Of a stretch of 64,000 nucleotides of DNA, positions 33,834 to 44,450 are shown one piece after another (the first letter of the stretch is position 1; the number at the start of each line of letters is the position of its first letter). A program made the position numbers and the translations under genes. This stretch comes from Magicicada septendecula. Taxonomy: Eukaryota > Arthropoda > Insecta > Hemiptera > Cicadidae. The DNA lies in the NCBI GenBank assembly GCA_034769895.1, contig CM068367.1:692592268-692656267 (forward strand), written 5' to 3'. The notes under the pieces were generated by a model. It had not been told where the DNA came from. It did not search any database and saw only the letters and a program-made list of their open reading frames with translations.

Positions 33834-36800
33834 ATGGCTAACCTTCAGCAGGAACGTGGGGAGGAGCAGACTGAACAAGGTAAAAAAAAAAAGTTCACAG
33901 TTAAGAAATTATTTTTGTAATTATGTAGTGTGCAAACTTGCTGATGCGAATTAACGTTTGAGTCATACTATGTGTATGAAAAGTCTCACTCTTAACATCG
34001 TTTAGAAATTGACATGTAGATGAAAATTTTTCATGTTCCTTCATAGGTTTCTCACCCTCTTTCCAATCAACTAATTCAATTCCACAACGAAAGCATTTAA
34101 CTCTATCGTCTACGAATGACATACTATGTCCACAAACATCGAAATTTCTAGGGTAGAAGTAGAACCCCGCAAACGCTAACTCGTCGGGGCTGATAAACGT
34201 CACTTCCCAATACTTGAACGATTTTATTCTTTCACTTTCAATACTAAAATCAGGAGTAGCCGACATCTTCACGGTTTGTAATAAACTGACATATTACCCC
34301 GACGAGTGTTATTTATTTACTACAAACATGAATTTGTGTGTACACGTTATTTATCATTCCTATTGGTTACTAATACTCATGTTTCTATTGTTTCAGTTGT
34401 GACTCGGTTTTATATCGAGAGGAACAGTAGTGTCCGAGGGTGCATCACAACCTTCGACTACATTCCAGTGAACGTCAACGAGTCGGATCATGACGTAGTA
34501 TTCGTAATGACTGAGGCACGTCCTTTATTGCTTGAGGATATTCAGACAGAGCAGACACGTTTACGCAATATCAAGTGGCATATTGCGTGCAGGATACGTT
34601 TTACCAAAACCGTGGTAGATGGTGACAGTGGTGAGGAGAAAGAGGTAACGAAAGACGCCGTCTTCCACGGACGTTGTCGCACGTTGCTCGCGGACGACAA
34701 CGACGAGTTGAATTGTCTACTCGATGAATCCTACGATAAAATCTTCAATAGCATATCTAATTTTACCCGTGACGGGAGCGGATGGTCGGTGGATGCTGTA
34801 CTGAAGCTGGAACTGGTTGTTGGACGGTATCAGCCTCTAGCAGCGTCCTCCTACCTTCCAACCCCGCGAAAACTCTCACACACCAGGGCAGTAGTCAACA
34901 TCAGGAACCCCCACGATGAAATGTGTTTTCTGTGGTCTGTTCTAGCCCACATACACCCTCAAGTAAGAGATAGAGACCGTGCTTCAAAATACATCCCATT
35001 CATAAACACATTAAATATGTCCGGTATCGAGTACCCTGTTTCGTTAAAGTCCATTTCCAAATTTGAAGCACAGAATCCTAACATTTCTATAAACGTTTTC
35101 GGCTATGATATAGAAGACAATATCAAAAATGAATCAAAAAATGAGGTTTACCCTCTGAGAATTACCCCGAATAAGGACAGGTCGCATCACGTTAATCTTT
35201 TGCTTCTGACCGATACAAATAGCCGAAAACATTACTGTCTTATCAGTAACATGAATAGATTGTTATCATCCCTAACAAAACATAACAATAAATCATTTTA
35301 CTGTGACTACTGCCTGCATCGTTTCACCACAGAACATGGTCTGTCCGATCATCTCCCCTACTGCACACCTTACGGCGAGCAGAAAACCAAAATGCCCACG
35401 GAGGAGGAGAAGTTTATGTCCTTTAAAAATTACGCGCACTGTCTTAAAGTACCCTTCACCGTCTACGCCGACTTCGAGTCCCTCATCACTCCGCTTCAAT
35501 CGTGTTCACCTGGTAACAACGTCCCAACGACAGTGCACGAGTTAGGTGAATTCTACTCCGTCGATAGCAGCGGTACCCATCAGAAACTAACTTTTCCTCC
35601 TGTATCGTCCACATCATACGAAGCGATGCATATTCCGTCAGGTTTCTCCTATGCTATCGTCGATCATACGCACAGCCTTTGGAGAGAGGCTAAAGTTTAT
35701 CGAGGTGAAAACGTTGTAGACACGTTCTTCTCGTGGTTGATGAAAGACGTCGAGGATATGATGAAGGTGGTACGACATAACGTGCAATTAATTATGTCCG
35801 ATGATGACAATGTTGCGTTCACTAACGCCACCGTTTGTCATTTGTGTGAGCGCCCTTTGACAGACGATGACAAGGTACGCAATCATTGTCATCTTACGGG
35901 GAAATTCTTGGGAGCAGCCCATAATAGCTGTAATCTGAGTTACAAGATGCCTCGTCATATCCCCGTCTTCTTTCACTACCTTCGTGGCTACGACTGTCAC
36001 CATTTAATGCTTGGTTTAGGGAAATATAAGGACGAACGCGTATCCTGCATCGCGACATCCGGTGAGCGTTACGTGTCGTTCTCCCTGGGTCCCTTGCGTT
36101 TCGTAGACTCCTTGCAATTTCTTAATCGCTCTCTGGACACACTCGTTACCAATCTGTCCGCGTCCGGGAGCCAATTTCCTTTGCTCAGAGAGGAAATGCT
36201 TAGACGGGGTTTCGATGAACAGACCAATCTGCTCGTACGCAAGGGGGTATACCCATACGAGTACGTTGACAGTATTGATCGGTTCAACGAAACAAGTCTA
36301 CCCGCTCGTGAACACTTTGATAACCGGTTGATGGAATCATCTATTTCGGACGCAGATTTCGAGCACGCGCAAAACGTGTGGAGTGCATTCAATCTGCGTA
36401 CGTTTGGAGATTACCATGATTTGTATTTGTTGACAGACGTAATGCTGCTGGCCGATGTCTTTGAAAGTTTCCGAGACATGGCCTTCCGCGATTACTGCTT
36501 GGACCCATGTCATTTTTACTCGCTTCCCGGACTCGCTTGGAACGCAATGCTAAAAATGACCGGGGTCGAATTAGAACTGTTGACAGAAATAAATCTGCAT
36601 CTGTTCCTCGAATCTGGGATCCGCGGAGGCTGCGCGATGATATCCAACCGTCATGCAGTCGCTAACAATCCTTTGATTCCAGATCAGTACGATGTTTCGA
36701 AACCGACCTCCTTCATTCTGTATACGGACTGTAACAATTTATACGGTGCAGCCATGTCGCAACCACTCCCTTACGCAGACTTCCGATGGCTCGATCGTAA

Positions 36801-38076
36801 CGAAATCGAGTCCTTGGACGTACGTAATGTGAGTGATGATGCTGACATCGGGTACATACTTGAAGTCGACCTACACTATCCTAATACCTTACACGACCTG
36901 CATTCCGACTACCCGCTTGCACCTGTGCGCCAGCGCATAACACACGATATCCTTTCTCCCTTTTCCAAACGTTTACACGAGAGTATATACAGATCATCGT
37001 ATAACGAATCAGTGTCATCCGTAGAGAAGTTGTTAACAACTTTGGAGGACAAACAAAATTACGTTCTCCATTATCGAAATTTGAAATTGTATTTAAGTCT
37101 TGGCTTAGAGCTGAAAGCGACTCATAGGGTGTTGTGTTTTAAGCAAAGCGCTTGGTTGAAACCGTTTATCGATTTCAACACTCGCAAGAGGCAATCAGCC
37201 GTCAACAGCTTTGAAAAAGACCTTTTCAAACTGATGAACAACGCCGTATACGGTAAGTCGCTGGAGAACGTACGGAAACGTATAGACTTTGAACTAGTCT
37301 CGAATGAACGACGGCTTCAAAAACTAGTTTCCACACCCAGGCTAAAACGTATGATTCGTTATACGAACGATCTGGTGGGGCTTTCACTCCGTAAAAAATC
37401 CATCGTTCTTTCTCGTCCCGTGTATGTCGGCTTCACGGTGCTTGACGTTAGCAAAACAATAATGTACGACTTTCATTATCGTTATGCTGTCGCCAAGTAC
37501 GGCCGCAACGTTAAATTGTTAATGACTGATACAGACAGTCTGATGTATCATATTCAAACATCAGACTTGTATGCAGATATGAAGAAGGACTTGCACGTTT
37601 TTGACACATCGGATTACCCCACGTCTCATCCTTGTTATAGCCTTAAGAACAAAAAGGTTGTTGGACTGTTCAAGGATGAAACGTGTGGTCGTCCTATTAG
37701 AGAATTCGTAGGTCTCAGAGCGAAATGTTATTCGTTCCTTGTGGCCCACGAAGATTCTAGCAATGCGGGTCAAAAACGTGTGTGTAAAGGTGTGCCTCGA
37801 GTTGCTATTAAGAGGAGTCTGCGACACGATATGTATCGCAAGTGTCTCACTGATCATTGTCAGTTTTCTGTCAGTGCGCTGTGTTTACGTAGCGATCATC
37901 ATACGTTGTACACGATGCGTGTAAATAAGCAAGCGTTGTCACCGTATGATGATAAGCGCTATATATTAGACAATGGTCGTGATACCCTTGCGTACGGTCA
38001 TTATCGGATACATACCGACGACGATGACGACTCTGCTCCTCCACCTGCTAAAATTCCCCGTTACACCACTGGTTAA
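33834..38076 (+). CDS. Family-B DNA polymerase, probably protein-primed (spliced, 1241 aa)
   Basis: Model: exon 33834-33879 (ATG to a GTAAAA donor), intron 33880-34396 (acceptor TATTGTTTCAG), exon 34397-38076. The phase is kept, and the long frame has no ATG before its 68th codon without this exon. Visible in order (spliced numbering): a zinc-finger-like C318/C321/H334/C338; exonuclease motif I D374-x-E376; an HNH/endonuclease VII-like insert C496/C499, NHCH 511-514, H524, C527; exonuclease II with D548 (LRGYD); exonuclease III Y692-x3-D696; polymerase motif A with D793 (TDCNNLYG); motif B K960-x6-YGK; motif C D1060-T-D1062; and an AKCYS (KxY) thumb motif. All key residues are present, so it may be active. 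It would copy the element's DNA. The family resemblance is to polymerases of Polinton-like invertebrate elements. The stop lies 8 bp before the right terminal repeat. Confidence 0.9.
33880..34396 (+). other. Predicted intron 1 of the polymerase gene
   Basis: It has a GTAAAA donor after CAAG and ends in a pyrimidine-rich stretch plus CAG. Removing it joins a 15-codon leader in phase to the conserved frame. It houses the antisense BIR gene. Confidence 0.65.
33901..34266 (-). CDS. BIR-domain (IAP-like) protein, 121 aa, inside the polymerase intron
   Basis: The start is the ATG at 34264-34266. Residues about 13-88 form one BIR domain: R13...F17-x2-W20, a P-x-E-L-A-x-A-G-F-Y segment (27-36), an insertion with an extra C45/H47, then zinc ligands C58-x2-C61, H78 and C85 with the W68 and EH context usual for BIR repeats. 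There is no RING finger; the tail of about 33 residues is basic/hydrophobic. BIR proteins bind caspases or their activators, or act in cell division; here a role in blunting host cell death is a guess. A TCAGT initiator-like site about 20 nt upstream (complement of about 34285-34290) could be its own promoter. The gene lies wholly within the 517-bp intron of the opposite-strand polymerase gene, so the two transcripts overlap antisense. Confidence 0.75.
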   Translation of the reverse strand: MSATPDFSIESERIKSFKYWEVTFISPDELAFAGFYFYPRNFDVCGHSMSFVDDRVKCFRCGIELVDWKEGEKPMKEHEKFSSTCQFLNDVKSETFHTHSMTQTLIRISKFAHYIITKIIS

Positions 38077-38100
38077 CAACAAAAAACAACAACAAAAAGT

Positions 38101-38165
38101 CTTACTGTGATATCTATAGTTATTGCCTCTCCATACTTCAGTTCGGACGGCAGTAAACGTAAGTT
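38101..38165 (+). promoter_or_regulatory. Promoter plus leader-exon module, right TIR copy
   Basis: This is the mirror of the left modules, reading outward. TCAGT is at 38138-38142 and a GTAAGT donor has its GT at 38159-38160. An acceptor-like T-run ending TTTTTCAG lies at about 38236-38247. Confidence 0.5.
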
Positions 38166-38400
38166 TATGTATTATTATTATTATTGTAACGATATTTGTG
38201 TTTATACATATTAGTTCGTAATGTGTGGTTTCTTTTTTTTTTTCAGGTGATAACTACTTCTAGTAGTCTGTAGGCTTTCCTACTATATATATATATTTTG
38301 TAACAGCACTAGTTCTGCATGTGCCTCGTTAAGGTAACAACCTACATTACTAATTTTTTATCACTGTGTGTGCGTGTGTTTGAATGTAGTGCAGATTCTA
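38166..38400 (+). pseudogene. Gutted copy of the 98-aa gene's flanks
   Basis: In order, the leader intron, the T-run acceptor, the ACTACTTCTAGTAGTCTGT block, the TTGTAACAGCACTAGTTCTGC block, then CCTCGTTAAGGTAACAA (the last codons, stop and 3' flank) match the 5' and 3' flanks of the 98-aa gene (30094-30660). Almost the whole coding part is missing between about 38320 and 38326. It is a deletion relic, so the gene cassette was once present at both ends. Confidence 0.6.
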
Positions 38401-38767
38401 ATTTACAAAGTTTGATGAATGGACATTAATTTCTATTTTTAATTTATTTCACTATACGCCTCTGAACCTATATGTAATTATTTGTAAACTTCGTTACCTG
38501 TTGCAGCAAACGATAACACTAGAACGATTATATATTATTATTAAACACTTCAAGGATTGTAACGTCTTACACATGATTCAAGCCCAACGTATGCACGTTG
38601 TATGTATGTATGTGTGTGCGTGTACGTCTGTGTGTGTGTACGTCTGTGTGCGTGAACGTCTGTGTGTGTGTGTGTGTGTGCGCGTGCGCGTATGGTGTAA
38701 CCCAAACGTGTGTACGTTGTATGTATGTATGCTTGTGATTACGTTACGTATGCGTGTGCGTGTGTGT

Positions 38768-38798
<31 letters not shown>

Positions 38799-39412
38799 AT
38801 ATTTAACATGATTTTAATGTTGTTGTATTGTTATGTTGCAGGTTGCTTCTCCTACAAGTACGACACACAATTATATATATAAACTTTCAAAAAATATCAA
38901 TTTTATAATGTATTTATTTAATTATGAATGTTAAAATATATTTAATCATTTAAACAAATTATGACTTTATTTTATTTCACTCTACACCTCTGAACATGTG
39001 TATAATTAATTTATTTTTGTGAACTGTTACATCAGAAGATTTGTATGAATTTCAACCACCGTTTTCATGTGTATATATAATTTTAATTTATTTCGCTATA
39101 CACTACTGAACCTTGAAACAGAAGTATTGTACCAGATTGCTAAGCCGTTAACGTATGGATTTGTCATCTGTAACAACATAACAGGTAAGTAGTTCATTGA
39201 CGCCAAATATATATATTTCTAACAAGGATCAATCACACTGACTGCATTATAAACTATTAATTAATTATTTAATACATTGAAAAATGAAGACGACGTTTTG
39301 ACAACGAAAGAGAGATAGTGCTAAAATTATTTATTCATCACACCGACTACTCAATGTACGAGAGGGAGACAGGAGAAAGGGTATGGAACCTTGCATAGTT
39401 GAAACGTGTGAA

Positions 39413-39458
<46 letters not shown>

Positions 39459-40222
39459 TTAATATTTGTCGAATAAATATAAACTTTCTAATTTCATATA
39501 CATGCGCTCGGTACTGACTACAGAGAGAGAGGAGAACGGTTTGACAACAAGAGAGAGTGAGAGAGAGAGACATACACAACGTGTGAGAGAGCGAGAGAGA
39601 GTACCAATTATGATCATATAGTTTGCATTTCCCACCACAGAAGAGAAAAAAAAATGCTGACAGATCTGCTCTATACATACACAATATAACCCATATTTGA
39701 ATTTCCCTCCCCCCCTCCGCAGAAAATGTTGACAACCCTGCTCATATAAAATATCTATACACTATAATAATAATACAGAGGTTGGTACATCTGATCATAT
39801 AGATTTAATATACATTATAACACACGACAAATTTGAACTCATGCAAAGGTTGGTACACCTGATCATATATTTTAATATACACTATAATGCATCAAGTTGG
39901 AACCACCCCCACCCACCACCCCCCCACTGATATGAAATAAAAAAACCACCCACCCAACGCCACCCACTAATATGCAAATCAGCTTTCTTAAAAAAATAAA
40001 AAATTATATTCACGGATGCTGGTGGTCCATTGAACCTCATCCCACCAAATCAATTTAATTAAAAAAATAAAAAAATTTATTCGCGGAAATTCGCGGTGCT
40101 GTGGTCCATCGGGATGCTGCGGGTCCAGCGGTGGCGGCGTCATCTCTTAGATCATGTTTTTTAGTGTTTTTTAAGAAAGGCGGCATTCCTTTGTGCGTTT
40201 GAATCCTCATTTTCCCCCTACT

Positions 40223-42535
40223 TACCAGAGATTGCCCCACCCTATTTCAGGCATTCTCCAGAATCTTTCGGTGTTAGATGGAGTAGATGAGGAAAGGTTG
40301 TTGGTCTTTTTGGACCTGGTCCTGCAGTTGGCAGATTTCCCGGGTGTGTCGGATGAGGAGGTCTGGTCCCTTATATACCCGTATTGCCGGGGTTCATTGG
40401 CCGGTCTGGTCACCAACACTCTGCGTCGGGGCTGCAGTGTTGACACTTTCCATGGGGAAGTGTTGGATTTCTTCATACCCCATCGACGACGTTCCCAGCT
40501 TAAGTTAGATTTATTCTATCGCCTACAGGCCAACGGAGAGTGCACCTTAGATTGTGGTCCTGGAGATTATCAGTTTCCCCTGTTCTGGAAGGTTATCATG
40601 GAGAAAGTTAGAGAGTTGGAGAGTGCCCTTAGATTGTCGTGTTCTTGGAGTTCGTGAGATCGTCAGTTTCCCCTGTTCTAAAAGTAAGATGGAGAAGTTA
40701 TGTCCTGTTGTTTCGTTGTTTATAGTGGTTGATTTTGATTTTTGAGTATTGTAGAGTCGGTCCATGCCACATTCCTCGGTTGATTTCCCTGATGTTTTAT
40801 TTTGGGTTGAGAGTTGTGTAGACTGTGGAGAAGTAAACCCCCCCTGCTAGTAACGCCGGTGGTGGTCACCGGAGAGGGTGACGTGTTGGGGCGGTCCCGA
40901 GAGTTTGGCAGGGAGGAGAGGACTCGCGTGGGGGATGGTCGCAGTGTGGTAGAGATTTTCAGTCCTGGGAAGGGGGGAATAGTGTCATTGGTCCTGGTGG
41001 AAGAGTTTTGTTCCGTGATAGAAGTCTGTGGTCCTGGGTCTCCGTTGTTAGATTTAGGAGGCCTTGGTGGTCAGTTCTTAGAGCTGGTATCGGCGATTCT
41101 TTTCTTTATCCTGTTCTGTTCTGTTCCTTATATCTGCATGCGGACCAGGGCCCGGCGAGCATGCAGGACGCACACTTACATCTTCTCTTTCAGACACACA
41201 TTGACAGACTTACACCCCTTCCTTCTGCATCTTTCGTTTTCCTGAGTAACTGAACCCACCAAGTGCGAATTGGAACCTGGGATTTTCCAGGATTCCCACA
41301 GCCTTCGAGCTTGAGTACTGGTTTGATTTGGGTCAACCATGTTGCCCTTTTGGGGTGAGGGTGTGCCGTACTGGGTTCGGCATGTAGGCGATGTGTTTTT
41401 AAAACGAGCGGGCTTTGACTTCACGCGCGGCCGTTGCATCTCGTCGTCGTGGGCTATGCAGACTGTTTGTTGTGTAGCGATGATATCCAGTTGGCGCGCT
41501 CAGCTGTAATTGTGTATTCCTGCATCGGCGAGGTTTCGTGGTTAGACATTCACATCGAATCTTTCTCATTTCTATTTGAACCCTCAACCAGGTCATCTGC
41601 TCTCGACTGACGGCACTCATTGGTTCAGGACTTCGTTGCTCTTCTAAATGAGTGGCTGAATAAAGTTCTGTTCCAGGTGCTCGAACAAGGGCGAGATGGG
41701 TGTCGGGTGTTGACGACCAACTGTCCACCCCCCTGGCAGAGACGACCGTTAAGCGATGATATGCCGTCAGTCGAGATCCACGCTTTCAGACACACTTATG
41801 ACGCTACTCTGCCCCAGGACTCCTTAGTGCAACCGAGACACTACTGATCAGCCAAGGTTTGCTTAAGTGCACCGGACGATCCAGGTAGAACCATTCTATT
41901 TATTTCATACTATCTCAACTACACTGTGAATTCACGGAAGCTCCCAGAAGCACACTCATGAGGCTTTTTTTTACTGCTAAAATTTTGCACAAACTCTCAT
42001 GCTCAGTTCTGTGACTACATGTGTGAACCTTACATAATTAAGTCTAATGAAATCTATTATATCTTCTTATAATGTGTAAGAAAATTACACACACACACAT
42101 ATCCGCAGGCTCTGCTCTAAGTTCTACCTTTTATCGAATTAAAGCCATTCGAGAGTTAGTTATTTTCTGCTTTAATGTCATGCGGTCATGGCAGAATTCC
42201 GGTCACAAGGGGGGCTGTCTGATGTCTTTAAGTGTCGAAACTATTTTCATGATCACATACGCATATTGCTTATTATGATTAAAGTGATGGTTGATTATTA
42301 TTTTGAGTCTCTGGTTTGGTTGGGGGCACTTACATTTTCCGGTGCTAATTACTTTGACATATTAATGATCCGTAACTGAGAATTACCTAATTGCCTTGTT
42401 ATTTATATATATTTGTGTATTTATTTATTCTTGTTGAAAAGGGTTATTATGAGGGGTTTTGTACAGAAATGAGGGGTTTTTGTTATGTATGTTGTGTATG
42501 TGCTTGTGTGTAATCGTTATTTTTTTGGGGGGGAT
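40223..42535 (+). repeat. Array unit 8, right part
   Basis: The S unit resumes at the second taccag. Relative to unit 1 it lacks about 256 bp at 40854 (unit 1 positions about 1766-2020), including two of the conserved inverted repeats. Its CRE-like palindrome reads TGACTTCA. Confidence 0.85.
40229..40657 (+). pseudogene. gag/capsid-like fragment, unit 8, interrupted
   Basis: The first 22 codons are at 27399-27464 and the rest is here, split by the Polinton-type element. The rest stays open to the usual stop. Confidence 0.5.
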
Positions 42536-43079
42536 TGTGTTATAAATTATGATATCATAAATGTGCTTACTAAGTTACTAAAAGGCTAGCCTATTTAAAT
42601 TCTTTTTCTATACAACACTCAAGGATTAGTAATTTTCAATTTAACTTGTGAATAATATTCTTGCAACAATTAATTTGGACATAACGTGGCAGGATCTATA
42701 CAATTTATAGTTAAACTTAACTTCACTCACATCTTATGCTGTAAAGAATATTGATATATTTATATATAATCCTGCAGTTCAATTTTACTCATTGTTGAAT
42801 TTATAACTTGTCATGTCATGTAAGAGTTGCATGCTTAATAAAGTTCACGCTTGTTTGTTAATAGACTTTTTCACTTGCAAGTCCTGTCATTCACCTGGGG
42901 GGACATGTCTGTAATTGTAACTTAGGCCTTTGCACACTTTTGCCTCCTCTAGGTCCTCCACCTAGTTCTAATATTATGTCTCTCCCCTTTAAAAAAAAAA
43001 AAAACTTAATAAAAATAAAATAAAAAAAAATTCAAAAAAAATTTACAAAAAAAAACTTATAAAATAAACGGGGGTTTCA
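42536..43079 (+). repeat. LTR-like segment of unit 9
   Basis: It begins TGTGTTATAAATTATG after GGGGGGGAT (AA changed to AT). The end and PBS-like site are as usual. Confidence 0.5.
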
Positions 43080-43955
43080 AATGGTAGATCAGAGCGTGGT
43101 TATGATTCTATGGATGTTGTAGATATTATTTCTGCTTTATTTTTCTGAACTTTGGAAGTTTTAGAATCTGGGGACTTGCATTTATTTTCTTAAATGAAAC
43201 TTGGTGTGGCTACAAGCATGTCAGCTGGTGTTGGGACTTGCAAATTATTTCAACATATTAGTTTTTGATCAGAGTCCAAGTGTTGAAAGAAAAGTTAATT
43301 GTAATGTAAAGGTTTAATAAAATGAATAATCAGAATAATAACATATTTTATAAAAATGAATAAGGGGTTGATTAAGTCTAAAATGATTTAATATGTGTTA
43401 GTGTTTAAGTAATTATTTTGTGATGTTGAGTGTAAGGTAGGTTTTGGAAAGGGGTTATAAGCATGTGATTGATGGTTTTCAAAATGAATGTGAGCTGATG
43501 GATTTACTTGCGCATACTCTGGAGCTTAGACAGATTTTGAACATGAGGGGAGCCGTCAGTACTTGTTGATTTTGATTGGGACTTGTTAGGTGGAATAGAC
43601 AACGTGTTTATAGCACCCGTTATGTAGTATTGGTTTATTGAGGGCGTTCCATTGCGGTATCGTGGATTATGAATGTGGTTATGGTCCGACCAAACATCGT
43701 GGTGTTGATAGTTATATATTTTCGGATTATGTTGAATGTTATGTATACTTTGTGGATTGGATAGTGAGTCAGTTTTGTTGTTCTGTGTTGTGTTCTTTTC
43801 TGTCATTTTGAGTGGCTGTTTCTCTGCCATTCTTATACACCCATCTCGTCGCATCGCTAGAGCACTCTGGGGCGGCTCAAAGGAAGTATAGTACTAGTGT
43901 TTTTTCGGATTCTTTGTCACTATGTTTTGTGAGTTAGATTTGTGTTAGGTGTTTC

Positions 43956-44450
43956 GTGAGCATTTATGTTTGGTTATTGTGTGTTGGGAATTGTGCAATT
44001 CTGGCGGCGGTATGTTACCAGAGATTGCCCCACCCTATTTCAGGCATTCTCAAGAAACTTTCGGTGTTAGATGGAGTAGATGAGGACAGGTTGTTGGTCT
44101 TTTTGGACCTGGTCCTGCAGTTGGCAGATTTCCCGGGTGTGTCGGATGAGGAGGTCTGGTCCCTTATATACCCGTATTGCCGGGGTTCATTGGCCGGTCT
44201 GGTCACCAACACTCTGCGTCGGGGCTGCAGTGTTGACACTTTCCATTGGGAAGTGTTGGATTTCTTCATACCCCATCGACGACGTTCCCAGCTTAAGTTA
44301 GATTTATTCTATCGCCTACAGGCCAACGGAGAGTGCACCTTAGATTGTGGTCCTGGAGATTATCAGTTTCCCCTGTTCTGGAAGGTTATCATGGAGAAAG
44401 TTAGAGAGTTGGAGAGTGCCCTTAGATTGTCGTGGTCTTGGAGTTCGTGA
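43956..44450 (+). pseudogene. gag/capsid-like fragment, unit 9
   Basis: It is open over 164 codons, with private changes ILKKL and FHWEV. Confidence 0.5.

Larger units (their letters stand above)
38085..40222 (-). repeat. Right terminal inverted repeat (about 2.14 kb)
   Basis: It is the reverse complement of the left repeat and ends CCTCATTTTCCCCCTACT. Dinucleotide tracts (38773-38799 and 39416-39455) are much shorter than on the left. It also carries about 200 bp (38166-38400) missing from the left repeat at the matching place. Confidence 0.85.

Noticed and set aside
34306-34396. N-terminal extension of the polymerase from a GTG at 34306
   Set aside because: GTG starts are not normal for eukaryotic nuclear genes, and the stretch lies in the predicted intron just before a good acceptor. 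The spliced ATG exon explains the start better.
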